From Sphingomonas piscis (lineage in GTDB: Bacteria; Pseudomonadota; Alphaproteobacteria; Sphingomonadales; Sphingomonadaceae), in contig NZ_CP049869.1 of the NCBI RefSeq assembly GCF_011300455.1, forward strand, positions 1,054,001 to 1,118,000: a stretch of DNA of 64,000 bases, read 5' to 3'. The notes under the pieces were generated by a model. The model saw only the letters and a program-made list of their open reading frames with translations, did not search any database and was not told the DNA's origin. The translations under genes were made by a program, and so were the position numbers. Shown here piece by piece: positions 9,439 through 17,244 of the stretch. Each line of letters starts with the position of its first letter. Position 1 is the first letter of the stretch.

Positions 9439-10056
9439 ATGAAGCGCATCGGACTTCTCGGCGGCTCCTTCAATCCGGCGCACTCCGGCCATCGGCGCCT
9501 CAGCCTGTGGGCGATGAGGGCGCTGCAACTGGATGAGGTCTGGTGGCTGGTTTCGCCGGGCAACCCGCTCAAGGATCAGCGCGACCAGGCGCCCTATGCG
9601 GCGCGGTTCGCCTCCGCCGAGCGGATGGCCCGACGCAGCCGGATCCGGGTCAGCGACTTTGAGCGGAAGGTCGGGACTCGCTTCACGGTCGACACCGTCA
9701 CCGCACTTCGTCAGCGCTACCCGTCGCATCGCTTCATCTGGCTGATGGGTGCGGACATCTTGCCACAGTTCCACCGCTGGAAGGGATGGCGCGCCCTTGC
9801 GGCGGCGGTTCCGATTGCGGTGTTTCCGCGGCCGGGTTATGATCGCCTTGCCCATGCGGCACGCGCGATGGGATGGCTGCGGCGGTTCGTCCGCCCCGCA
9901 CGTCAGGCGAGCGACTGGACGAAGTGGAGTGCACCGGCGATTCTGCTGCTTCGCCTGCCGCCCGACCCGACCTCCGCCACCCGCATTCGCGCGCTTCATC
10001 CCGACTGGCACCTGGTGACCGACTCGTCCGCCTACGGAACCGATCGGCTGCCTTGA
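9439..10056 (+). CDS. nadD: Nicotinate-nucleotide adenylyltransferase NadD
   Basis: NadD adenylates nicotinate mononucleotide to form deamido-NAD in NAD synthesis. The 205-residue protein has the nucleotidyltransferase motif GGSFNPAHSGHRRLS at the N-terminus, the substrate-binding block WWLVSPGNPLK, the FIWLMGADILPQFHRWK motif and the C-terminal TSATRIR (variant of SSTxIR). It opens a compact plus-strand cluster; its TGA at 10054-10056 is followed 24 bases later by rsfS, the common nadD-rsfS-rlmH arrangement. Confidence 0.95.
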   Translation: MKRIGLLGGSFNPAHSGHRRLSLWAMRALQLDEVWWLVSPGNPLKDQRDQAPYAARFASAERMARRSRIRVSDFERKVGTRFTVDTVTALRQRYPSHRFIWLMGADILPQFHRWKGWRALAAAVPIAVFPRPGYDRLAHAARAMGWLRRFVRPARQASDWTKWSAPAILLLRLPPDPTSATRIRALHPDWHLVTDSSAYGTDRLP

Positions 10057-10079
10057 GCCTTCTTGCCTTAGGAGACCAC

Positions 10080-10481
10080 TTGCCCGACCCGACTGACACC
10101 GCATCGCCCGCCAAGCCCCCCATTGAAGTGGAGGAGCTGCACCGCCTAGTCCTGGAGTCGCTGGACGACGATCAGGCCGTTGAAGTCATCTCCATTCCGC
10201 TTGCCGGCAAGTCCAATATCGCCGACCATATGGTGATCGCATCCGGCCGCTCGACGAGGCAGGTTGCGTCAATGGCGATGAAGCTTGCCGACAAGGTGAA
10301 AGAACGGGTTGGCCGCACCCCACGGATCGAAGGGCTACCCGCTGCCGACTGGGTGCTGATCGATGCCGAAGATGTGATCGTGCATCTCTTCCGCCCCGAA
10401 GTGCGCAGTTTCTATAATCTCGAGCGTATGTGGGCGTTCGGCGACGAGGCGGAGCGGCCGGCGCAGCGCGCCGGAGCCTGA
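10080..10481 (+). CDS. rsfS: Ribosome silencing factor RsfS
   Basis: RsfS binds ribosomal protein uL14 and blocks subunit joining when nutrients are scarce. The 133-residue reading shows the family blocks VLESLDDDQAVEVISIPL, IADHMVIASGRSTRQVASMA, RTPRIEGLPAADWVLIDAED and VIVHLFRPEVRSFYNLERMW. The frame is open much further upstream, but I chose TTG 10080 because an AGGAG box at 10070-10074 lies five bases before it and it follows the nadD stop. An alternative TTG at 10053 overlaps nadD. rlmH follows, as in most bacteria. Confidence 0.9.
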   Translation: MPDPTDTASPAKPPIEVEELHRLVLESLDDDQAVEVISIPLAGKSNIADHMVIASGRSTRQVASMAMKLADKVKERVGRTPRIEGLPAADWVLIDAEDVIVHLFRPEVRSFYNLERMWAFGDEAERPAQRAGA

Positions 10482-10488
10482 GCGCCTT

Positions 10489-10911
10489 TTGCTGCTGCAC
10501 ATCGTGGCGCGCGGCAAGATCGGCCGCTCGCCGGAAGCGGAGCTTGTCGGCCGTTATCTGAAGCGAATCGCCTGGCCGACCAAGGTCACCGAATTACCCG
10601 ACACTGGCGGCTCTCCACCGCCACTGCAATCCAACAGCATTTCCGTCCTGCTTGACGAGCGCGGAGAGGCACTGTCCTCCACACAGCTGGCCAGCAAACT
10701 CGAACGCTGGCGCGACGACGGGAAGCGGGAGGCCCGATTCACCATCGGCGCCGCGGACGGGCATGGGGATAGCGCGCGCGGCGAGGCCGATCTCCTCGTT
10801 TCGTTCGGTCCGGCGACGTGGCCTCATCTGCTGGCTCGCGCCATGCTTGCCGAACAATTGTTTCGCGCCACATCGATCCTTGCCAATCACCCCTATCACC
10901 GGGATGGATAG
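10489..10911 (+). CDS. rlmH: 23S rRNA (pseudouridine-1915 N3)-methyltransferase RlmH
   Basis: This is a SPOUT-class methyltransferase of 140 residues, close to the usual length of about 155. Family signatures are VLLDERGEALSS, FTIGAADGHGD and the C-terminal knot LARAMLAEQLFRATSILAN followed by HPYHRDG. It modifies pseudouridine 1915 of 23S rRNA in the assembled ribosome. The start appears to be TTG 10489, seven bases after the rsfS stop; no better ATG is present. Its last bases overlap or abut the start of the EnvC-like gene. Confidence 0.93.
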   Translation: MLLHIVARGKIGRSPEAELVGRYLKRIAWPTKVTELPDTGGSPPPLQSNSISVLLDERGEALSSTQLASKLERWRDDGKREARFTIGAADGHGDSARGEADLLVSFGPATWPHLLARAMLAEQLFRATSILANHPYHRDG

Positions 10912-10915
10912 CGCC

Positions 10916-12097
10916 ATGCGTCGGCGCCTCCTGCTCATTCTGGCACCATCCCTCACCCTCGCGACGGCCAGCGCACAAACTCAGTCCACTGCCCCCACCC
11001 TCGATCAGGCGCTTGCCGTCGCTCGGGCCGAGGCTGCGGCCGCAGACCGCGACGTTCAGAAGCTCACCACTGCAGCCGAGACGGCGCGAACTCAAGCCGG
11101 CCGACTGCAAGCCCAGCAGCTTGCCGCTGCTCAAGCCATTGCCGCGGCCGAGGCTCGGATCACGGCCGCAGATGCCGAACTTCGGCTGATCGCTGCCCGC
11201 CAAGCCGCCCTGCGCGCGAACCTCGCTGAGCGCCAGCAGCCGGTAGCAGCGCTTCTCGGCGGCCTTGTCCAGATGACGGAGCGGCCCCCGATCCTGGTGA
11301 TGGCCGATCGCCAACGCGCGACCGAGGAGCTGGTAGAACTTCGGATCCTGCTTGATTCGACCACACCGTTCATCACCAGACGCACGGAAGCGCTCCGGAC
11401 CGAGCTGTCGGCAAGCGCTCGGTTCCGCCAAGCGGCAGCCCGGGCGCGCTCGCAACTGCGCGAGGGCGTCGCCCACCTTGCTGCCAAACGCCAGGAATTC
11501 GCTCAGCTTGAAGCCAAGGCTCTAAGCGCCGCCTCGGCCAGCGAGCAGCAGGCGCTGCAGGCCGGGGACTCGGCCATAGCCGCGTCTGAGTCGGTCGACG
11601 TGCTCAGCAGTGGCGGTGCGGCATCGTCCGCCGCAGTGTCCCTTGCCGCCGCGCTGGCCAAGGAACCTTCACCGCCGAAGGGACCAAGCCAAGGCACACC
11701 GCATGGTGCACCTTTCAGTTACGCGCTGCCGGCCGAAGCGCCGGTGCTCGCCGGGCTCGGGTCGGTCAGCGATAGCGGCGTGCGCTCGCGAGGGTTGATG
11801 CTCGGTACCCGCCGCGGCACGCCGCTCGCTGCGCCGGCCGCCGGAGTCGTGAAGTTCGCAGGTCCGTTCCGAAGCTACGACGGCGTGCTGATCATCGATC
11901 ATGGCGGGGGCTGGCTGACCCTGGTGGTGAATGTCGCCACGCGCCTTCGCGGAGGCGAGCGCGTGGCGCTTGGAGCACCCATTGGCCGCGCGCTCGGGGC
12001 TATCGACGTCGAGCTGTCCAGTAATGGAAGGCGCCTCTCCCCCGCTCTCATCGCAGGTTCATCTGCGCCCCTGTCAAAGAGGCCGTCGAACGGCTAA
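10916..12097 (+). CDS. EnvC-like murein hydrolase activator with degenerate LytM domain
   Basis: The protein of about 393 residues has a signal peptide (MRRRLLLILAPSLTLATASA), an Ala/Gln-rich coiled coil (about 20-230) and a C-terminal M23/LytM-like domain (about 290-375). The zinc ligands of active LytM enzymes are not visible: the HxxxD position reads GTRRGTPL and the HxH position reads AIDVELSS. This fits EnvC-type activators, which switch on amidases at the septum instead of cutting peptidoglycan. ATG 10916 directly begins the signal peptide; an ATG at 10904 would overlap rlmH by eight bases. ctpA follows 23 bases downstream, a conserved pairing in proteobacteria. Confidence 0.85.
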   Translation: MRRRLLLILAPSLTLATASAQTQSTAPTLDQALAVARAEAAAADRDVQKLTTAAETARTQAGRLQAQQLAAAQAIAAAEARITAADAELRLIAARQAALRANLAERQQPVAALLGGLVQMTERPPILVMADRQRATEELVELRILLDSTTPFITRRTEALRTELSASARFRQAAARARSQLREGVAHLAAKRQEFAQLEAKALSAASASEQQALQAGDSAIAASESVDVLSSGGAASSAAVSLAAALAKEPSPPKGPSQGTPHGAPFSYALPAEAPVLAGLGSVSDSGVRSRGLMLGTRRGTPLAAPAAGVVKFAGPFRSYDGVLIIDHGGGWLTLVVNVATRLRGGERVALGAPIGRALGAIDVELSSNGRRLSPALIAGSSAPLSKRPSNG

Positions 12098-12120
12098 ATG
12101 AACTGTTCGACACAGGACGC

Positions 12121-13473
12121 GTGAATATGACCCGAACCCGCAAACTGCTTCCTCCTCTCGCCCTCGTCGGCGCACTGGCCCTGGTGCCGGTGGCGACCAG
12201 CGCGTTCGCCGCAGCGGACTCCGCCAATTACCAGGAGCTCGAGACGTTCATGAGCGTCTACGAGCGGGTGAAGGCGAACTATGTCGAGAAGGTCGACGAT
12301 CATACGCTGATCAAGGGCGCCATCGACGGCATGCTCGCGGCGCTCGACCCGCACTCCAGCTATGTCGAGGCATCCGACTTCGATACGCTTCGTACGACGA
12401 CGGACGGCAATTACGGCGGGCTGGGCATCACCGTGTCGACCGAGGACGGCGCAGTGAAGGTGATTGCGCCGAGCGAGGACACGCCTGCATGGCGCGCCGG
12501 GATCAAGGCCGGCGACTTCATCACCCATATCAATAGCGAGCTCGTCTACGGCCTCACTCTGGACCAGGCGGTCGAGAAGATGCGCGGTGCACCCGGCAGC
12601 GCAATTAAGCTGACGATCGTCCGTCCGGGCCGCGACAAGCCGCTCGAATTCTCACTCGTGCGGGAGCGGATCGAGCTTCGCCCCGTGAAGTGGGAAGTGA
12701 AAGACGGCATCGGGATCATCAACATCAACACCTTCTCCGGCAATGTCGCGGACGCGACCAAGGCGGCGCTGGTGGCGGTGGACAAGGCGACGGGTGGCAA
12801 GCCGCTCGGCTACGTCATCGACCTTCGCTCCAACCCCGGCGGCCTGCTCGACCAGGCGGTCGAGGTCAGCGATGCCTTCCTCAACCAGGGCGAGATCGTC
12901 TCTCAGCGCGGCCGGGAGAAGACCGACATCGAGCGTTATTATGCGACCCCCGGCGACATGGCGCATGGGCTGCCGGTCATCGTCCTTGTCGACGCGGGCA
13001 GCGCGTCCGCGTCCGAGATCGTCGCCGGTGCCCTGCAGGACCACCGACGGGCGCTCATCATGGGCGAGAAGAGTTTCGGCAAGGGATCGGTCCAGACCGT
13101 GGTTCAGACCGGCCCGAGCAGCGCGCTTCGGCTGACCACGGCGCGCTACTACACCCCGTCCGGCCGATCGGTGCAGGCCGGTGGGATCGAACCCGATATC
13201 GCCGTGCCGCAGCTGTCCGATCCGGATTACAAGGACCGCCCGACGGTCCGGGAAGCGGACCTTCGCCGCCACCTGATCAGCCAGGCCAATGCCGACGACA
13301 AATTGCTGCAGCACGACGACAAGACCGACCCGCGTTTCACCGCGAGCGCGGCGGAGCTGGAGAAGCAAGGCGTCAAGGATTTCCAGCTCGACTATGCGCT
13401 CAAGACGCTGAAGCGCCTGGCGCCGGCCAGGCAGGCGACGGCCGCCGTGACGAGCGCCAAGAAGAGGTCCTGA
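12121..13473 (+). CDS. ctpA: C-terminal processing peptidase (S41 family) CtpA
   Basis: This exported serine protease of 450 residues has a signal peptide to about residue 30, a PDZ domain (about 95-180, starting GGLGITVSTEDG) and the S41 tail-specific protease core. The Ser/Lys dyad is Ser296 within GSASASEI and Lys321 within SFGKGSVQ. Members trim periplasmic proteins and peptidoglycan hydrolases from their C-terminus. GTG 12121 precedes an in-frame ATG at 12127; either would keep the signal peptide. It is located between the EnvC-like gene and the DsbB-like gene, with only one base between its TGA and the next start. Confidence 0.93.
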   Translation: MNMTRTRKLLPPLALVGALALVPVATSAFAAADSANYQELETFMSVYERVKANYVEKVDDHTLIKGAIDGMLAALDPHSSYVEASDFDTLRTTTDGNYGGLGITVSTEDGAVKVIAPSEDTPAWRAGIKAGDFITHINSELVYGLTLDQAVEKMRGAPGSAIKLTIVRPGRDKPLEFSLVRERIELRPVKWEVKDGIGIININTFSGNVADATKAALVAVDKATGGKPLGYVIDLRSNPGGLLDQAVEVSDAFLNQGEIVSQRGREKTDIERYYATPGDMAHGLPVIVLVDAGSASASEIVAGALQDHRRALIMGEKSFGKGSVQTVVQTGPSSALRLTTARYYTPSGRSVQAGGIEPDIAVPQLSDPDYKDRPTVREADLRRHLISQANADDKLLQHDDKTDPRFTASAAELEKQGVKDFQLDYALKTLKRLAPARQATAAVTSAKKRS

Positions 13474-13474
13474 T

Positions 13475-14002
13475 TTGGCAAGCGGTGCGGCCCTTGCGGT
13501 GAGTGACGGCCGCGGCTTTTCCGTGCGGACGGGCGCCGCTCGCCTGCTGGCACTGCTGATCCCCGGCGCCCTGCTTGCAGCCGCCTTTGGGTCGGAGAAG
13601 TTCGGCGGTCTGTTCCCGTGCGAAATGTGCTGGTGGCAGCGCTATGCCCACTTCGCGGCGCTCGGTCTTGCGGCTGTTGCGTTCACGGCTTCAGCCACCA
13701 CTGGCCGGTCGCGTCTGCTTACGGGGCTCGCGGCCGCAGCCATTGCCGTGTCGGGGGCCATCGGCGTGTATCACACGGGCGTGGAACTGAAGATCTTCGA
13801 AGGCCTGACGACCTGCACCTCGACGGCCTCGGGTGCGACAGCAGCCGATCTGCTGAAGTCGATCCTCGAAGCGCCGGTGGTCCGCTGCGATCAGGTGCAA
13901 TGGTCCTTTCTCGGCATCTCCATGGCGGGATGGAATGCGATCATCTCGCTAGCCGGTGCGGCAAGCGTCGCATTCCTCCTTCGCCGCGAGCGGCGTTCAT
14001 GA
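13475..14002 (+). CDS. DsbB-family disulfide bond formation protein
   Basis: The 175-residue membrane protein has four hydrophobic segments and the DsbB cysteine layout. A CxxC pair (FPCEMCWWQRYAH) follows the first span. A second pair (TTCTSTAS and VVRCDQVQWSFLGISM) lies in the large periplasmic loop. DsbB reoxidises DsbA and passes electrons to quinone. The start is TTG 13475 with AGAGG upstream at the end of ctpA. The TGA overlaps the ATG of coq7. Two DsbA-like proteins are encoded further on (26.9-28.3 kb) and could be partners, which is an inference. Confidence 0.88.
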   Translation: MASGAALAVSDGRGFSVRTGAARLLALLIPGALLAAAFGSEKFGGLFPCEMCWWQRYAHFAALGLAAVAFTASATTGRSRLLTGLAAAAIAVSGAIGVYHTGVELKIFEGLTTCTSTASGATAADLLKSILEAPVVRCDQVQWSFLGISMAGWNAIISLAGAASVAFLLRRERRS

Positions 14003-14535
14003 ACGGGTGGAAGCCGGGCGACAGGCGACCTGACAGCGGCTCCATGCTTCGCGTCAACCAGGCGGGTGAATATGGCGCCACCCGCATCTACGCCGGGCAG
14101 CTCGCCGTTCTTCGCCGCAACATGCCGGCGTCCAAGCTGATCGCGCGGATGGCGGCACAGGAAGAACGTCACCTAAAGCGCTTCGACGCGCTGCTGTCGG
14201 AGCGGCGCGTTCGGCCCACCCTGCTTCAGCCTGTGTGGAATGTCGCAGGCTTCGCGCTCGGCGCTGCGACGGCGCTGATGTCACCGGAAGCGGCAATGGC
14301 CTGCACCGATGCGGTCGAAACCGAGATCGACAAACATTATGCGAGCCAGCTTCGCGAGCTGGGCGAGAATGATCCGGAGCTTGCCGGCGACATTGCCGAC
14401 TTCCAGGCCGAGGAGCTTGAGCACCGCGACACCGCGCGCGAAGCAGGCGCGACGAATGCCGCAGGCTACCCGCTGCTCACTGCGGTGATCCGTGCCGGAT
14501 GCCGGGCGGCCATCGAGCTGTCAAAGCGCATTTGA
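13999..14535 (+). CDS. coq7: Demethoxyubiquinone hydroxylase Coq7
   Basis: Coq7 is a di-iron monooxygenase that carries out the C6 (last) hydroxylation of ubiquinone synthesis. The 178-residue protein contains the full carboxylate/histidine set: NQAGEYGATRIY, QEERHLKRF (ExxH), DAVETEIDKHY and QAEELEHRDTA (ExxH). The open frame extends upstream through the DsbB gene, but ATG 13999 overlaps the dsbB stop (ATGA) and begins the known N-terminus. Translational coupling to the quinone-reducing DsbB is suggestive but may be coincidental. Confidence 0.93.
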   Translation: MNGWKPGDRRPDSGSMLRVNQAGEYGATRIYAGQLAVLRRNMPASKLIARMAAQEERHLKRFDALLSERRVRPTLLQPVWNVAGFALGAATALMSPEAAMACTDAVETEIDKHYASQLRELGENDPELAGDIADFQAEELEHRDTAREAGATNAAGYPLLTAVIRAGCRAAIELSKRI

Positions 14536-14587
14536 GGAACTCGATGGGCGGCTCGCCCCTTGTAGCGATTGAAAGGATGGCTAGGCC

Positions 14588-14992
14588 ATGTTGAAGATCA
14601 CCACTCCCCTGGCGCTTGCGGCCATTGTTCTGGCGGACGCGGCAGCTATTCAGGCGCCGGCCACGGCGCAGACCAACAGCCGCGGCGAAATCATCGTCTA
14701 TGGCGACGATCCCTGCCCCCGCCCGGAAGGCGAGGTCATCGTCTGCCGGCGCCGGCCAGCCACTGAACGTTACCGGATTCCGGAAGCTTATCGTCCTACC
14801 GGCGATCGGCAACAGACGCAGGGCTGGGTTGGCCAGCAGCAGGCGCTTCGGACCGTCGGCGCGACCGGCACCGGCAGCTGCTCGGAAGTCGGCCCAGGTG
14901 GCCATACCGGCTGTCTGCTGAGAGACATTCAGAACAACGACGCCGCGCGCGAGGAAGCTGACGAGGCGGATACGGCACCTACTCGCCGCTAA
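14588..14992 (+). CDS. Small cysteine-containing exported protein, unknown function
   Basis: The 134-residue protein has a signal peptide (MLKITTPLALAAIVLADAAA to about ATAQT). The mature part starts with GEIIVYGDDPCPRPEGEVIVC, followed by an Arg/Gln-rich segment and a second cysteine pair (GSCSEVGPGGHTGCLL). The four cysteines probably form disulfides in the periplasm. A related motif ([16 protein letters not shown]) occurs in the exported protein at about 49.7-50.2 kb, suggesting a family in this genome. No function is recognised. A possible GAAAGG-like ribosome-binding site precedes the ATG (GAAAGGATGGCTAGGCC). Confidence 0.7.
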   Translation: MLKITTPLALAAIVLADAAAIQAPATAQTNSRGEIIVYGDDPCPRPEGEVIVCRRRPATERYRIPEAYRPTGDRQQTQGWVGQQQALRTVGATGTGSCSEVGPGGHTGCLLRDIQNNDAAREEADEADTAPTRR

Positions 14993-15013
14993 GCTTAAGG
15001 GAACTTCGTTACG

Positions 15014-15037
15014 GGTTCGAAGCTTCTAGCTTCGGGC
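15014..15037. terminator. Hairpin-forming inverted repeat, possible terminator
   Basis: The arms CGAAGC (15018-15023) and GCTTCG (15029-15034) flank a five-base loop TTCTA and can be extended by GT wobble pairs. The hairpin lies between the convergently spaced exported-protein gene and the DUF1206 gene. There is no run of T after it, so an intrinsic terminator is uncertain. Confidence 0.3.
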
Positions 15038-15085
15038 CCTTGGAGTTTCCCGTATGCGTCGGTCGATCTTGCATAGGTGTTACCG

Positions 15086-15913
15086 ATGAAAGCGCTCGCG
15101 GCGGCCGGGCTTCCTGATGATCTCGCTCGCGAAAGCAAGTTCCAGAACCTGACACGCGTCGGCTTCCTGGCGCGCGGCTTGCTCTACATCCTGATCGCCT
15201 GGCTCGTGATCCGCACCGGCCGGACGGAGGACCTCACCGGGGCGCTGGAATATGTCGGCAATGGCTCCGGACGAATGTTACTGGTGGTCATTGCCGCAGG
15301 GTTGGCCGCTTATAGCTTGTGGCGTTTTGCCGATGCCGCGCTCGGTCTCGAGAACCCTGGAAGCGACGGCAAGAGCCTGCGGAAGCGTGCCGCCGCTGGC
15401 GTGGTCGGGATCATCTACCTTTTCATGGCGTACAAGGCGGTTCGCGTGCTCGTCGCCGGCCATGCCGATGCGATGACCCCGCAGCAGCAGGCGGATCACG
15501 TCCTCGATTTCCCGGGTGGCGCCTGGGTCCTTGGCCTTGCCGCTGCAGTCCTGATCGTTGCCGGGCTCAACCAGCTACACAAGACGGTGAAATGCTCGTT
15601 CATGAAGCCGCTGGACAGCGATGCCATCTCCCCCGTCGTCAGGTGGCTTGGACGGCTCGGATATGCCGCACGCGGTGTCATCTTCCTTATTGCCGGATGG
15701 CGCATCGGGCACGCCGCGTTGAACCACGACTCGCGGGAAGCTGCCGGGTTGGAGCAGGCGCTCGACTTTCTCGACGGACCCGCGCTCTACGCGGTTGCCG
15801 GGGGTTTGGCCTTGTTCGGGGCCTTCAGCATTGTCGAGGCGCGGTACCGGCGAATTCACCACCCGCCGGTCGACAGTATCACCGACAAGGTACGGGATAA
15901 GGTCGGGGGTTAG
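15086..15913 (+). CDS. DUF1206 family membrane protein
   Basis: The protein of about 275 residues has six predicted membrane spans arranged as three repeated pairs. Each repeat starts with a similar GYAARG/GFLARGLLYI motif (VGFLARGLLYILIAW, a middle copy near AAGLAAYSLWRFADAALG, and LGYAARGVIFLIAGWR). This triple repeat is the DUF1206 signature; no biochemical role is known. I chose ATG 15086 over GTG 15077 because of AGG upstream at suitable spacing. It stands alone between an exported protein and the radical SAM gene. Confidence 0.8.
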   Translation: MKALAAAGLPDDLARESKFQNLTRVGFLARGLLYILIAWLVIRTGRTEDLTGALEYVGNGSGRMLLVVIAAGLAAYSLWRFADAALGLENPGSDGKSLRKRAAAGVVGIIYLFMAYKAVRVLVAGHADAMTPQQQADHVLDFPGGAWVLGLAAAVLIVAGLNQLHKTVKCSFMKPLDSDAISPVVRWLGRLGYAARGVIFLIAGWRIGHAALNHDSREAAGLEQALDFLDGPALYAVAGGLALFGAFSIVEARYRRIHHPPVDSITDKVRDKVGG

Positions 15914-15970
15914 CGTCTGTTTTCAGCACCTTGGCTGGACTCTACCAACGTAAGAACATATTGTGAACAG

Positions 15971-17221
15971 GTGGCGCAGCTCGACACCCAGGCCAAGTTG
16001 GCAATCCTTGCGGATGCGGCGAAATATGATGCGTCATGCGCGTCATCCGGCACGTCCAATCGGGACAGCCGCGGCGGCAAGGGTGTCGGATCGAGCGAAG
16101 GCATGGGCATTTGCCACGCTTACGCTCCTGACGGGCGTTGCATCAGCCTTCTAAAGATCCTGCTGACCAATAGCTGCATCTTCGACTGCCATTACTGCAT
16201 CAACCGCAAGAGCTCGAACGTGCGCCGCGCGCGCTTCACGGCGGAAGAGGTCGTGAAGCTCACGCTCGCCTTCTACAAGCGCAACTATATTGAGGGGCTA
16301 TTTCTCTCATCCGGGATCATCCGCTCATCCAACTACACGATGGAGCAACTGGTGGAGGTCGCGCGCAGCCTGCGCGAGGATCATGACTTCCGTGGCTACA
16401 TTCACCTGAAGACCATCCCCGATGCCGATCCGGAACTGGTGCGTCAGGCAGGGCTTCACGCGGACCGGGTCTCGATCAACGTCGAATTGCCAACTGCTGA
16501 AGGATTGACGCGCCTGGCTCCGGAGAAGAGCGAGCGGCAGATCGAAGGTGCGATGGGCAGCATGAAAGGTGCAATTGTTGACGCGAAAGATGCGTCCAAG
16601 CGCTTTCGTTCGGCACCGCGATTTGCCCCTGCGGGTCAGTCGACCCAGATGATCGTCGGTGCGGACAGCGCCAACGACCGTGACATCGTCAATCGCGCAA
16701 GCCAGCTGTATGGCCGCTTCGACCTTCGGCGCGTCTATTACTCCGCATTCAGTCCTATTCCGGACGCCAGCGCCGTTTTGCCGCTGAAACGGCCGCCACT
16801 GATGCGCGAGCATCGGCTTTACCAATCCGACTGGCTGATGCGCTTCTACGGCTTCACGCCAACGGAGGTGGGTGCAGCCGCGGAAGACAATGGCATGCTG
16901 CCGCTCGACATTGATCCCAAGCTTGCTTGGGCACTGAAGTTTCGCGAGCAATTCCCCGTCGATGTGAACCGCGCATCGAAGGAGCAACTGCTCCGCATTC
17001 CCGGTCTCGGGACGAAGGCTGTCAGCCGCATTCTGTCCTCGCGCCGCCTGCGCAAGCTCCGGCTCGACGATGTCGGGCGGCTTACCGTGTCCATTGCCAA
17101 GGTGCGGCCGTTCATTGTCACCGCCGACTGGCGGCCGACATTGCTCACCGACCGCGCCGATCTCCACACCATGCTTCGCCCGAAGACCGAGCAACTGGAA
17201 CTCTTTTCCGCTGCCGCTTAG
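15971..17221 (+). CDS. Putative DNA modification/repair radical SAM protein
   Basis: The 416-residue protein has a radical SAM cluster motif CxxxCxxC at Cys69, Cys73 and Cys76 (CIFDCHYC), preceded by a family-typical N-terminus. A C-terminal helix-hairpin-helix element (about 338-365, VNRASKEQLLRIPGLGTKAV) implies DNA contact. This matches the family usually annotated as putative DNA modification/repair radical SAM protein, which is commonly encoded beside a DUF4130 protein; such a partner lies at 18881-20356 on the same strand. The reaction is unknown. The start is GTG 15971 after a CAGGTG context. Confidence 0.85.
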   Translation: MAQLDTQAKLAILADAAKYDASCASSGTSNRDSRGGKGVGSSEGMGICHAYAPDGRCISLLKILLTNSCIFDCHYCINRKSSNVRRARFTAEEVVKLTLAFYKRNYIEGLFLSSGIIRSSNYTMEQLVEVARSLREDHDFRGYIHLKTIPDADPELVRQAGLHADRVSINVELPTAEGLTRLAPEKSERQIEGAMGSMKGAIVDAKDASKRFRSAPRFAPAGQSTQMIVGADSANDRDIVNRASQLYGRFDLRRVYYSAFSPIPDASAVLPLKRPPLMREHRLYQSDWLMRFYGFTPTEVGAAAEDNGMLPLDIDPKLAWALKFREQFPVDVNRASKEQLLRIPGLGTKAVSRILSSRRLRKLRLDDVGRLTVSIAKVRPFIVTADWRPTLLTDRADLHTMLRPKTEQLELFSAAA

Positions 17222-17244
17222 GCTGAAGCGGCAGGAGGTTGCCG

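Noticed and set aside
10904..10918. ATG at 10904 as the start of the EnvC-like gene
   Set aside because: It overlaps rlmH and adds four residues before the signal peptide; ATG 10916 fits better.
15014..15037. A certain intrinsic terminator
   Set aside because: A hairpin is present but no T tract follows, so it is kept only as a low-confidence candidate.
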